A DNA stretch of 64,000 bases. Origin: Craterostigma plantagineum. Its lineage: Eukaryota; Streptophyta; Magnoliopsida; Lamiales; Linderniaceae. The notes beneath the pieces are model-generated. The model did no database searches. It saw only the letters and a list, made by a program, of their open reading frames with translations, and was not told the DNA's origin. The stretch is taken from positions 372,001 to 436,000 of the forward strand of contig JAPQWV010000327.1 in the NCBI GenBank assembly GCA_027422505.1, read 5' to 3'. Shown here in pieces: positions 30,523 through 41,953 of this stretch. Each line of letters opens with the position of its first letter. Positions within the stretch are counted from its first letter, which is position 1. The position numbers and the translations under genes were made by a program.

Positions 30523-32699
30523 CTAGAGTTTTCTTTCTTTCTTCTTTTTCTTCTTCCCAGTCCTTCGTTTCCTCGCCGATCGCTCGCCGTCTTGGCGATT
30601 CCCGTCCCCATTCCAGTTAAGAATCGTGTCGAGCCCATCGTCGTCGCTCTTAGCGCTCCCTAAGTTGTAGCTGAAGCTCAAATTAGAAACCTCGGACGCC
30701 GACTTGGTAAGAAGACGATGACGTGGAGGGTTGAAAAACAGGCAAATCGCGGCGCAGTCGTCCACCTTTGCGCACGGGAATTTGTACCTCCACGCCCTCG
30801 CCGCCTTCTCCACGAGCAACTTCGCCGCCGAGGATCGTTCTTTGGCGGACGCCACGATCTTCACCGCTTGTTCATTCGACAGCGCATCCCATATCTGAAA
30901 AAATAAATACAAAAAAAATCGGCCGTCGTATTTTCCTATAATTCGCTCGAAACGTTTCCGTTTGAACATTTATCTTACCCCATCTGTGGCTAAGATTACG
31001 AATTCGTCCCTTTCGGCGATTTTTCGATAGGTGACTTGAGGAGTCGAAATGAGGCCGAAATCCTTCAAGCAAAAGTCGCCGAAGGCTCGAGCCATGGCCA
31101 GGCCGGGGCAGTCCTTTTCGGGCATCCAAACTCTGTAAACGTTTGGCTCTTCGTCCATCGCCAGGACTCGGCCTTGCCGACTCCTTATTCTTTCTGCTTC
31201 GTCTGATATATATTCAAAATATTCGTATTAATACGTCAAAAACGGGCGGGAAGGGAAGAGATCAAATGCTAATTCGATTTACTCGGAAGATTCGGTTTTA
31301 AATCGACCGTGAGCTGCTCGGCTACAATCGCGTCGTTCTCGCCCCTCGTGCAAAGAACGGCCCGAGAATCTCCTAAGTTCGAAATTATCAGATGCTCGCC
31401 CTGATATTTTGGACGAAGAAATTTACAGGGGGTAAGGAGCCCAAGATTTCAGATCTCATTTTTCTAAAAAAATCTTTTCTTTTTTTTTTTTCCGTTGTAC
31501 AGAGTGAGAGAAAAAATTGTATTGTACCTTTTTAAGCACGCAAACGGATGTCGTGCCACTGCAGTAGCTCTCGATCGAAGGGTCGGCCTCGAGCGCCTCG
31601 TCCGTGTCTTCGAAGCACTTTATGAGTCGGGATTTCCACGAGAGGAACAGAGGATTTCCCGACTCTGCGTCTCCTTCTATTTCTCCGCCGTCGCTTTCTT
31701 GGACGACGTCTAGGACGTCGGCCGCATTCTTACAATCGGCGCTCGGCTTCTTGTAAGAAGCAGAGATCTTCGCCGGCAATGAATCTCTGACAAAACGCGC
31801 CACATTATGTCCCGAGGGCCCATGCCCATCGAACACGGCGCACAAGTACATATCTTTGTCGCCCGAGAAGTTCTGAGGAAGGAATATATAGCCGAAACTT
31901 ATGAATCAGAACTCGCTCTGATAGCATATTAGAAATTGAGGGATCAGTCATAAAAATAATTGACTTATAAGAGCGATTAATCAATGCGTGACAACCAACT
32001 TTCTATGATCTCATAACATATATATTTGCATGTATTTTGTTTATTTTTGTTGTAGTATTTCTCAAAGAATGACGGATTATAAACACAAAGGTTGAGGCTT
32101 GAAGATTCTTCACCGCCCTAAAAGCTATTTCAAGATCTCTCTTATAGCTTTCAAGGGTTCAACAACCTCTTCCATCACATATATGTTGTAGTATATTGTG
32201 TTCATAGGAACAGGAGAAATGGAGTATTTATAGAGGTGATTAAACAACTCAAGGGTCTCTCATTCAAGAGTCATTTCATGATCATTCCAGCCTCTTAACC
32301 ATGGTCATTAAAACATCACATTCATGTCATTTTATGACCAATATTCATGCTCATATTGATGCACTTTTAAGACCCACTATTATGCTCTTTAAGAGACATA
32401 ATGCTCAACAATCATGCATTTGAATTTGAAAAGAATCCAATGATACATGCAATAATTCAAATAATATACTAACAATTTTGAAATGATTTTACCTCCCAAA
32501 CGGTCATGGCATCTTGATTATGTCCTTTCTTTCCTTGTTGGGTGAACATAGAGATGCACTTGGACGATCCTCGGAGCCTAATACGTGCGCCAAAATCGCC
32601 ATTTGATACGAATTCTTCGTCGGGACGATTTCTTTCTTCTTCGTCGGCGATGAAGCCGTCGAACTTTCTTCCACAATGGCACGAACACGCCGCTCCCAT
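30523..32699 (-). CDS. Protein phosphatase 2C (clade E type)
   Basis: Mg/Mn-dependent Ser/Thr phosphatase. Five exons from right to left: 32699-32493, 31872-31528, 31400-31283, 31202-30979 and 30894-30523, totalling 1266 nt (421 residues). PP2C motifs seen are GHNQDAMTVWE, the metal-binding VFDGHGPSGHNVARF, CSGTTSVCVLKK, ISNLGDSRAVLCTRG, LAMARAFGDFCLKDFG, VILATDGIWDALSNEQAV and VDDCAAICLFF. The protein begins MGAACSCHCG, a strong N-myristoylation plus palmitoylation signal, so it is probably held at the plasma membrane. The C-terminus is a Lys-rich tail (GKKKKKKERKL). The core lacks the ABA co-receptor clade A features. Clade E is my placement from the MGxxCS start and tail. Intron 1 (31873-32492) is the largest and carries GCTCTGATAGCATATTAGAAATTGAG, a phrase common next to plant copia elements. 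Confidence 0.92.
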
Positions 32700-33382
32700 G
32701 ATAAAGAATTTATGTACCTTTTGTTTTGTGGTCATACACAGAGATGATGAAAATGGTGTAATTTACATAGGAGGAGGATCAAGATAATGGCTCCTTGGAT
32801 TTATTTTCGGGTTTGAATTTCATTGTTTCTTATGATTATTACAAGGAGCAACGTGCGAATCATGCAAGAGAATCAGAAATTTTGATCGAAGAGGATGACC
32901 ACTAAGACGCATTCAACGTGACAATGGTGCAAAAATGCTTTCTAACTTGCCTCTCCTATATCTCTCGCCCCAGCCTAGGCCTTGTTTTTCTCCTTTCCTC
33001 TCTTTTATTTATTTTTTTCTTTCATTTTTGTCCTAAATATTTAAGACCATGAGAACGAATTTTCAATGGTTTTCTTTGAAAGAACAATCGTTACGTTATG
33101 GTATACAGTGTCCGTTTTATTTAATGAAAAACTATGACATACGACGAAAAGGACAAATGATGAACTAAAAGAAAAATACACTAAAGCTGAGCTGTCAGAG
33201 ATAAGCCAGAGGAGCAACTTAGAACAAGAAGAAAGAAAAATAAATAAAACAATCCATCTATAGCATTTTCCTTTTCCTTGACTTTTTCGTAAATTCGAGG
33301 AACATTCAATTCCCTTGCGCAAGAATCAAACCCCACCTAATCTTTCTAGAGATTGCATACGAGGAAAAGAAGAGGAAGAAAC

Positions 33383-34137
33383 ATGACAAATCCCAACGAA
33401 CAACAATCCGACCAAGAAAAGGCGAGGCCCGTACCCCCACCTCCGGCGAGCGCCGCCGCTGACGTGGAGGCTGGAGGAAGATCCGCCGGCGTGGCGGACA
33501 TTGTACGTAGGTGGAAGAGAGAGGATCTCATAAAGAAAGGATCTTTGGGTCTGCGTTTCTTGGGCCTCATATTCTCAGTGCTTTCCTTCCTCATCATGGT
33601 CACCAACAGACATGGCGATTGGAGAAATTTCGACAATTACGAGGAATACAGGTCCCAAAAAAAATTTTCACATCCTTCAACGACGATGCATTTTAATTAA
33701 ATGGTCGTCGTTCTATTTCTGCAATAATCTCCGATGATCAATCCATAGGTATGTTGTTGCAATATCGATTCTATCGCTGCTATACACCGGATTTCAAACC
33801 TTCAGACATCTTTACGAGGCTTCCGCCGGCCGGGAAATAATTCCACGGCAGAACGCGGCGTTGGTTGGCTTTTTCGGCGATCAGGTTTATTTATTTTTAT
33901 TCCAATAAAAAAAATTAAGTAATTTATTCTGACATTTTTCTGCAGATTATCGCATACCTACTAATCTCAGCTGCTTCATCGGCCATCCCTCTGACAAACA
34001 GAATGAGAGAAGGAGCAGACAACATATTCACAGACGCCTCAGCTTCAGCCATAAGCATGGAGTTCTTAGCCTTCTTCTCCCTCGCTTTGTCCTCCCTAAT
34101 CTCAGGCTACAAACTCTGTAAACAAACTTACATCTGA
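33383..34137 (+). CDS. CASP-like membrane protein (4B type)
   Basis: CASP-like protein, a four-helix membrane protein of the family that includes the Casparian strip scaffold proteins; 4B members have no proven function. Three exons, 33383-33651, 33749-33884 and 33946-34137, give 198 residues. The N-terminus is proline- and charge-rich and cytosolic, followed by the conserved VRRWKREDLIKKGSLGLR and four hydrophobic segments (LGLIFSVLSFLIMV, YVVAISILSLLYTGF, IIAYLLISAASSAIPLT, FLAFFSLALSSLISGY). Other family marks are NRHGDWRNFDNYEEYRY and MREGADNIFTD, and the Arg and Asp in helices 1 and 3 are in place. The ATG at 33383 was preferred to an in-frame one at 33353 because it begins the family N-terminus; the upstream one would add ten basic residues. 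Confidence 0.9.
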
Positions 34138-34374
34138 TTCCAAATCCATTTCCCCATGTAAACATTCATTCTTTTCTGCTCTGCAAAATGTAACAGCTCC
34201 TATTATTTATTACAACATTCGATTGATCCCAATCCATTTTCCCATGTAAACATTCATTCTTTTCTGCAAATGTAACGGCTTCTTTTATAGTCCTATAAGA
34301 AACTCACTTACAATGGGAAAAAAAAAAAGAATGAAGAAATACAGTCCCTATATTGTAAATTCTCTATACATATT

Positions 34375-36398
34375 TCAGTTGAGGAAAGATCGAAAGAACG
34401 ATTCTTCGTCTTCTCTGGGCTCTTCCTTGGCCATCATCTGGCAACGGCGATCATTTCCATATCCCGAGAATTCGAAATCGTTATTCATCTGAAGCGTATA
34501 AGGCGCTATCTGACCGTTCCCCATCGTCGAGGGGTTATCGTTATTAGAATATTGGCTAATAATGCTGCTGTAGTTGTTATTATGGGTTATTACGGCGGAT
34601 GGCCTTATTACGGGCGGCGGGCGGCTATTCGTCGAGTAGCTTCCGCTCCCTCGGGCGGCGGGGACGTCGTGGTTGTGCTTTCCCTCGTACGTCGTTATTA
34701 CAGCCCTCGTGTCGTGGCACGCTCGTTCCACGTGTTTCCTCACTGGGCATCCGTTCGAAGTGCACTTGTAGTAACTCCTATGAGAAAGATGAAAAAAAGG
34801 TGAGAACTTTGATCTACGATACATCCCCTACAAGCTTAAGTTTTTAGAGGTCATTTCGAAGAAATCAGGCTAAACGTGAGACAGGGGTTGCAAATATATA
34901 TGATTAAAAGCGGTTGTGCACTGTCTATAGGCTTAAGCGTCTAGGTGAAGCGATTGTTTTTCTACATTTATTTCATCGTCTTATTACCTCGGATTAGGGT
35001 TTCCCTTGACCACCTTCTGCCCGTATTTCCTCCACCTATAACCGTCGTCGAGGATGTCTATGTCGCTCGTCGTCTGAACCACGATTCGCGGCTCGCGAAT
35101 CGTTCTGTTTCCTGAAGCCGAGATGCCCTCGCTCTCGTTTTCGCCCTTCCTGCGAGAAAAATACGGCATATCAGAAAGCTGATAATCGTCGATATATTAA
35201 AGCATTGTACGTTACGAAAATGGTTATATAACGAACGAACCATTTCTTGGCCTCGGGCTCGAACTCGTCGTCGTCCCTAGAATTGCTCATCGAAGATCCC
35301 TGCTCGACATCTTCGTCCCCGAAAGAAATCGAAGAATTCTCTGCGTTTTCGACCTCGTTATGGCCATGTTCGAGGAATGCGTTCGATCCAAAGCCACCGT
35401 TGTTGTTACTACCGCCGCCGCCGTAGAGAACTGAAGCACTGTTCGAAGAAGAAGACGACCTTCGAGCAGTGGACTGAGGCTTAGGGTGGTTGTGGGCCCC
35501 TTTGTAGACGATCTCAGTTATGTGTCCGTCGTCCAAGCTTCTTTCGACCTTCTTCTTCGTTGGGCAGTTTGGGAAGGTGCACTTGTAATAGCTCCGAGGG
35601 TTTTCGCTGCCTTTCACCTGTTTCTGGCCGTACTTTCGCCAGTTGTAGCCGTCGTCTGACTTCTTCTGTTCCCTGGCGTAGTGCGGCGGCGGCGGCGGCA
35701 GAGGTGGCTGCTGCTGGTGCTGGGAAGGGAAGTACGATGGCTGCTGGTTTTCTTGGTTGTGGGTGTGGTACCCGTTTTGCTGGGTCGGGTCGGGTTTGTA
35801 CCCGGATGGGTTTATTCCGTCTTGCTTCTTGAATGAGCTCTGTGTGTTCCACGGCGGCGATGATGGTTAGGTTGTTATTATTACATGGAAATTCGTGCGA
35901 TTAAACGCTTGATGAAGGTAACAAATAAACAGTTTATTACCATAGTCGAGCCGCCGATCATTCCAGCCGAAGATGAAGACGACGGAGGGAAAGAGAAATC
36001 GGAAAGTTTGTTATTATTACTGTCGGCGGCGCCGCCCTTGGACAGAAGCTCGGCGAAGCTCCCAGTCGTCGGAGATGGAAGAGCCTGAAAAGAAACACGT
36101 CAATTAGTTTGTATGTAATAACATCGATGGCTCAAACGGTGAGAGGGAGGCGTGGAAGGATTCTTACATTAGAGGAGTTGAAGAGCACCGGCGAGTCGAG
36201 GAGGATGGAAGGGCTCAGACTCGGCGGAAAGGAGAGGTAAGACGACGGAGAAGCAGGCGGCGGCGATAAGGGAAGAGAAGATGGTGGAAATGACTTGTAC
36301 TTTGGCGGCGCGTGAGCTTCGGCTTGTTCTTGTTTGCCGTTTGCTGTAAGAAGATCGGTGAATGATGAGAGGTATTGGGACGTTGAAGAAGAAGACAT
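34375..36398 (-). CDS. Group I WRKY transcription factor, WRKY33-like
   Basis: Transcription factor with two WRKY domains, 512 residues. Exons right to left: 36398-36168, 36084-35941, 35839-35241, 35149-34988 and 34777-34375 (1539 nt). The N-terminal domain has [16 protein letters not shown] with a Cys/His zinc finger ending HNHPKP. The C-terminal domain has [16 protein letters not shown] and ends [14 protein letters not shown], with the usual intron after NPNPR. Residues 33-72 carry an SP cluster ([23 protein letters not shown]), the D-domain phosphorylated by MPK3/MPK6 in WRKY33, so a pathogen-activated role in camalexin-type or necrotroph defence is likely. Three W-boxes lie about 210-240 bp upstream, fitting self-control. 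WRKY25/26/33 subgroup is confident; the exact orthologue is not. Confidence 0.93.
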
Positions 36399-36605
36399 AT
36401 CTTTGTTTTTTTTCCCTCTCTGTGTTATTTTCTTTTTTTTTTATTTAAGGAAAAGAAAAACTTATTATGGAGTTTTTTTGTTTGAATGAATCAATTAGAT
36501 TGAATGAAAGTAGTGTTGGAGATGAACGGGTGAATTATTTGTATATAAGCAGTGTTGAATGAGAAAAAGAAATGTCTGGGCTTCTTCTTAGAAGGTTGCA
36601 ATTTG

Positions 36606-36636
36606 TTGACCGTGGAATGTTGGTCAAAGATTGACT
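36606..36636. promoter_or_regulatory. Cluster of three W-boxes upstream of WRKY gene
   Basis: TTGACC (36606-36611), GGTCAA (36622-36627, inverse of TTGACC) and TTGACT (36631-36636) lie within 31 bp, upstream of the minus-strand WRKY start at 36398. W-boxes are the WRKY binding site, and WRKY33 is known to bind its own promoter. A further TTGACT lies at 36981. Confidence 0.7.
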
Positions 36637-36639
36637 CGT

Positions 36640-37190
36640 TCTCGGCGGCCTTATTTCAGACAGAAGAGAGTTTAAGGATTTTAATGTTTTATTTTCTCCG
36701 TTGAATATTCAAACGTAGCACGATGGTTGAAAATAAATAGAATTATAAAAATTTATATGTAAATTCTAGTTCACATGTCATCTAAACATAATTTCGAACA
36801 ATAAATTGTAGCAAATTGATATTAAAACCCAATACTTAATTCAACTGATATACGAGAGGGTTAAAAAGATGACGGGATCAGTAATCACTATCCATAAATA
36901 TTATTTAATTACTAATTAATATACTAAGTAGGTAACTGAGTCACGTCACGACGTGCCTATTACCACGCCCTTTCGCAGATTTGACTTTTAAGATCTCTAG
37001 CTAATTAAAAAAGGATACTAGAACGCGATAATGTTTGAATAAATATGTACAATAAAAATTGGAAAATCCAAGATACGATGAACATAATAACATGCATACA
37101 TGCGTCATTACACGAAGATACACACCAAAATATATATACTCCAAAGAAAAATTAAATATGCTTTTAATGAAAACACCAAAAAGACACATC
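36640..37190. other. Spacer between WRKY promoter and ferroportin 3' end
   Basis: AT-rich DNA with the distal WRKY promoter and, on the right, the 3' UTR of the minus-strand ferroportin gene. No other gene seen. Confidence 0.4.
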
Positions 37191-40026
37191 CTAAGGCGAT
37201 CTTACACACCAGCGAAGTAGTACGACGATCTTCTCGAAATGAAATAAATGTTTCCTAACACGGAATATGTATGTGCTGTACAACGTAGCTGCTACCGTCA
37301 CAAGAACGAAGGATAGTATTATCAATTTCCAGAAATCCTACATAATACATATATACGAGAAATAAGACGTAAAAAAAATGATTATTCCCTTTAATCATTA
37401 TTATTATTATTATTATTATTATTTACCTGTGGATTGGAGATTATGATGCCCATAATGTAAGTCATCAAATCAAGAGAAGACTGAAGCGAATTCTGAACAC
37501 CCCCAACCACGCATCGATCCCTTTCAGGAACGCGATCCTGGTTAATTATTTTATTTATTCGTTAATCAAACGATATTTATGATTATTAATCTCATTATTG
37601 CAACTTAAATTACATCTCCTCCATGCTTCAATTTAGAATGAATGTAGTAGTAGACACTCAGTTTCCTTGCCTGCATTTGTTGAATGACAGATAGATCAAA
37701 CATCCACAATCCGAGACGTGACGAGGCGACGCCGCTCATTAGCATGTACGCCGCGAAACTCCTTTTCTTTATAAATATCGAAGCCACGCACAACAAGAGG
37801 CAACTCCACTGCATCACCATCACAGAAAGAAAAAAAAATGATCAGTTACCACAATTTTTCGAAATTTTTAGTAGGGGAAATTATAAAATTAGGTCACTAA
37901 GTATACATGTTTTCGTTTTTGGGTCACTATGTTTGATAATTGCAAAAGTAGGTCACTAACTTTTCAGATGAAAATAATTTTGGGTCATTTTTCAATTTTA
38001 GGTCACTAAGAATATATTTTTTCGATTTGGGTCACTAAGTTTACATTTTTTTCAATTTTGGGTCACTCAATTTGGTATTAATGTTATAAACATAGCGACA
38101 TAAAATTGAAAAAATCTAAACTTAGTGACCCAAATCGAAAAAATATATTCTTAGTGACCTAAAATTGAAAAATGACCCAAAATTGTTTTCACATAAAAAG
38201 TTAGTGACATACTTTTGCAATTATCAAACATAGTGACCCAAAAACGAAAATTTGTATACTTAGTGACCTAATTTTATAATTTTGCCTTTTTAGTACTATG
38301 TATATTGTATAAGATTATTCTAGTACATACATATTTGTGTTACGTTCTCTTATATTTCAACGGGATAAGTACCTGTGACCAAATCGACCAGAGACCTGTT
38401 CTCAGAGTCGCCATGCGGGATTCTAATGCGGGATAAACGAATGTCGCCCCTATCCCGACGAAAGCGCTTACCCCTCGAGCGATTCCTATTACGTACGCCG
38501 GTATGCCTTGCCATTCTAATGTAGCAGTCATCAACGTCCCAAAGCTTCGAAGAAATAAAAAAGAACAATCAATCAGCATATGATCAAATCAATCCCAGAA
38601 AGCCCAATCTCATGTAGGTTTCTGCTCTCAAATCAATTGGCAATATAAGGAGCAGAAGCTTATATGCATGTCACAATTGCTTTATCTATCAGAGGCATAT
38701 ATCTTACTACTACAGGTCCTTTTATTACCTTAGTACGGTGAAGTACAATAGTGCGAGGGCAATTCCCGGGAGTACAACGTCTTGTCGAAGGTACGACCTC
38801 CACGCGCCGACGTAAGGAAGGTTCGAGAATCTCTCGAGTACCGTCGTCTCGTTCGGACGAGTATGATGATCTGGCATTTCGGCATCGGTCAGAGAAGAAT
38901 CCGATACAACGATCCAGTTTTCCCTCGATATGATCCTTCTCCGATCGGCTTCCTTCAGAGAAGGGATCCCGTCGTACAAGGAAGTGAGTAGCCAGTACTG
39001 TAACAGAACGGAGGCGACGTTCCACACTGCGAGCGCCGCCGCCGACGCCGTGAGCGAGGCGAAGCTTATGACGAAGCCGCTCGCCACGGGCGCCAACAAC
39101 TTGCAGGAAAGGTCGATTCTCCTTATCGTCGAGTTCATCTTTGTGAGTCCGTCTCCTCCTCCTTCTGCCGACGACGATATTACGACCACCCTTAATTTAA
39201 AAATATATAGAGGCTGTGAAATTTCGTTATTGGGCCTTATCGGGCCTATGCGTACAGGCTCACGGATTGACCCACGTATGCTTATGCAGTTCCATCCTAA
39301 AAATAAATTGTTATAGGTGGATCAGTCTATCAACTTATAAGCTAGTCAATCCCTTCTCAATTAGGTTACTCATGGTGACATATTAGGTTTATGTGCTCTA
39401 ACAGAGGCCCACATATGTGTTGGAGATTGAGGCAATCAAATCTAGAATTTCTTTTCTTTCTTTTTTCCGTCTTACCATTCTCTTTCAATCAAGATCGTCC
39501 CCGCCAGGGTGGACAGCACGCCGACGGCGCCGGCGACATTTATCAGTACGACGAGCGATAGAAAAGCTGCGTAGTTTGTCGTGATCAAATCGGAAATGAC
39601 GAGTATGGCTATTACGGCGCCTCCCGCAATCATAAACGATACGTTTTGGCATAAAAGCCAAAGTCGAAGGACCTGTCGAGCTATTTGCCGTCATTCTCTT
39701 TGAGCATAGAAATAGAAAAAAAAAATAAAGAAACAAAGAAAATGGAAGTATCCCTTATTATTATTACCTTAATGTACGGAAGCTTATCGACTAAGTGTCC
39801 GGCGAAAGGGCCGAAGATCGCTGTAGAAGCAGATTCGACGACTCCGTAAATTGCGGGAAGAAGCAATGAGTTTGGCCACAGATTTATCATGTATAACCCT
39901 ACTGAGAATTCCCACATCCTGTTTTTTTTTTATGTATGCAATAAAAAGAAAATCGATGTAATAAGTAGTACTGAGGCATCTATTACAAGATCGATGATGA
40001 AACACGAACATGAAAGAATCGAGTAA

Positions 40027-40104
<78 letters not shown>

Positions 40105-40245
40105 TATTATTACAAACCTGGCGCCCCATCTAGCTAAGAAGTGGCCGAGGTATAGATATATGAGCAAGGAATTAGATGAGTTTGCCGAAGGTCTTCGCCG
40201 TGGCTGTTCTTCATCACGAATAAGCAAAGGCTCGTCGTTGTTCAT
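37191..40245 (-). CDS. Ferroportin / IREG iron efflux transporter
   Basis: SLC40-family metal exporter of 501 residues; plant FPN1/IREG1 loads iron and cobalt into the stele and FPN2/IREG2 moves them into vacuoles. Eight exons right to left: 40245-40118, 39918-39768, 39672-39476, 39190-38729, 38544-38373, 37808-37671, 37537-37427 and 37337-37191, totalling 1506 nt. About ten membrane segments are visible. Conserved blocks are [90 protein letters not shown] and [16 protein letters not shown]. The central hydrophilic loop is ESRENW-like ([14 protein letters not shown]). Intron 6 starts GC (ATGCAG|GCAAGG), a recognised minor class. Intron 5 carries a 413-bp foldback element and intron 1 an (AT)n(GT)n tract. 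FPN1 versus FPN2 cannot be separated by eye. Confidence 0.93.
37874..38286. mobile_element. Mutator-type foldback element in ferroportin intron 5
   Basis: A 413-bp near-perfect palindrome. The arms start GGGGAAATTATAAAATTAGGTC and end in its inverse, and carry repeated AGGTCACTAAG / CTTAGTGACC blocks. It is flanked by the 9-bp direct repeat TTTTTAGTA at 37865-37873 and 38287-38295, the target-duplication length of Mutator-like elements. It has no ORF. The transcript would form a long hairpin within the intron. Confidence 0.85.
40030..40096. repeat. (AT)n(GT)n microsatellite in ferroportin intron 1
   Basis: A run of about 20 TA units followed by about 13 TG units and more TA, lying between ferroportin exons 1 and 2. 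Confidence 0.9.
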
Positions 40246-40834
40246 CGTTTAATTTTATTTACAAATTAGAGTCTTCGATCTTTGTTTATAGATAGATAGT
40301 TTGTAGATGCCTTTCTTTTTCCGTAGTTAGTCGTCAGCTGATGAGATGAATTAGCTGCGTGCTTAATGGAGTTGTTATACTTCTCTCTCCCAGAGATTAA
40401 TATATGTAAAATTTGTAGCATGTATATTATGTAAATGTCAGTTTTATTTATTAGTTTGTTGGCCTTGGATAATTGTGGATGAGCTCACGGTGGTGCAGGC
40501 GACACCTTGAAATGCCAGATATGAAACATAATAATATGAATATGTAGTAGTTGACTGAAATAAATACGATGATGTTTTCGAATCTCACTCTCGACTCGAG
40601 TCGAGTGAGATAATCTTTTACAAGAGTACGGATTTAATATATCGATGGATATATATAATACATTTTCATTTTACGATTATTTAATGCGAGAAATAATATA
40701 GTTGTTGCTGAATGCGGATTAGATGAACATTTAGCCCATTAAGAAAAGCAAACAAAAAAAAGCCCGAACGTGAAAGCAGCTCTTAAAAAAGCCTATAGTC
40801 TCTTTTAACTCCAAATCACGTAACGAGAAAAAGG

Positions 40835-40893
<59 letters not shown>

Positions 40894-41758
40894 TAATGGG
40901 TTACTATTGTTTCTTTTTAAACTTATGATGTAGAATATTTTGATCGAGTGAGTATATGCAGTGCAGTAATATTCTTTGCTATAATATACGCAACTCCAAA
41001 GCCGAAGTTCATAAGATCATGCTATAATTTAGTAACCATGAGATTCTAAAGCAAAATTTTGTAGCTGGGTGACTGGTGAGTGCCCCTAAAGATAATGATA
41101 CAAGATATATATATATATTAATATATATATATATAATATGATAAAATAATATTGACATGATAGAAAGAAATAAACTATAATCGTTCATAAAATTGCAGCC
41201 ACACGAACACCTAAAATTGAAAATAAGCGCGTGCGCACATAGTGAAGTCGTTATCTACATGGATATACATTATCTGAAAATAATTAACACTAATCGGGTC
41301 CCCTTTAATTAATTTGTTAGGTAAAAAATGACATTTTACGAGTCAAAAGAAATTGAAAGTTCATAGTTGTCATGAAGAAGACATTAGAATTCGAGCAAAT
41401 GATCGAAATAAATGCCATAATGTAATGTTTGAAAACCACACGAGTGTCTGATACTCTCCTCTCATTGTCTGATACTCTCCTCTCATTGTATGATATATTG
41501 CTATCTCACTACAGCTATTAAAAGCCCCACCTCTCTTAAATGGCTTTCAGTTTAATTGAACCATGAGTAATATTTTTAATTTATTTATTCAAGTTATATT
41601 CCCTGGGAGCCAAGCCGACCTTATACCATCTCCAACCAATACTAACAATCAGACAAAAACATAAAAATAATATTCCAAACAACACTCAAACTCATATTTA
41701 AAATGAGTTTTATGTCGTTTTCTCTCTCCTGTAAATGCATACATACGGTTCATTTGAC
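40246..41758. other. Intergenic region with (CT)n microsatellite
   Basis: Ferroportin promoter on the left, then spacer. A (CT)n run of about 50 bp lies at 40840-40889. A 21-bp unit GTCTGATACTCTCCTCTCATT is repeated twice in tandem at about 41445-41486. No gene recognised. Confidence 0.5.
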
Positions 41759-41765
41759 ACCAACG

Positions 41766-41946
41766 GGTGGCGGATCTAGAGCTTGTAATTAGTGGGGTCC
41801 AAATACAACTATAAAAATCTAATTATAACATTGAGTGGTCATTTTGTACTGATGTTAAATAAATAAATTTTCCCACATAATTATAACATAAAAAAATTTC
41901 AGTGGTGTCCAAGGACCCCACTGGTTCTAACGTGGCCTCGCCACTG
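41766..41946. mobile_element. hAT-like MITE, 181 bp
   Basis: Flanked by ACCAACG at 41759-41765 and 41947-41953 (seven shared bases of an expected eight). The left end GGTGGCGGATCTAGAG and right end GGCCTCGCCACTG are imperfect inverted repeats of the plant hAT CAGTGGCGGA type. GTGGGGTCC recurs in inverse inside. No coding capacity. Confidence 0.6.
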
Positions 41947-41953
41947 ACCAACG

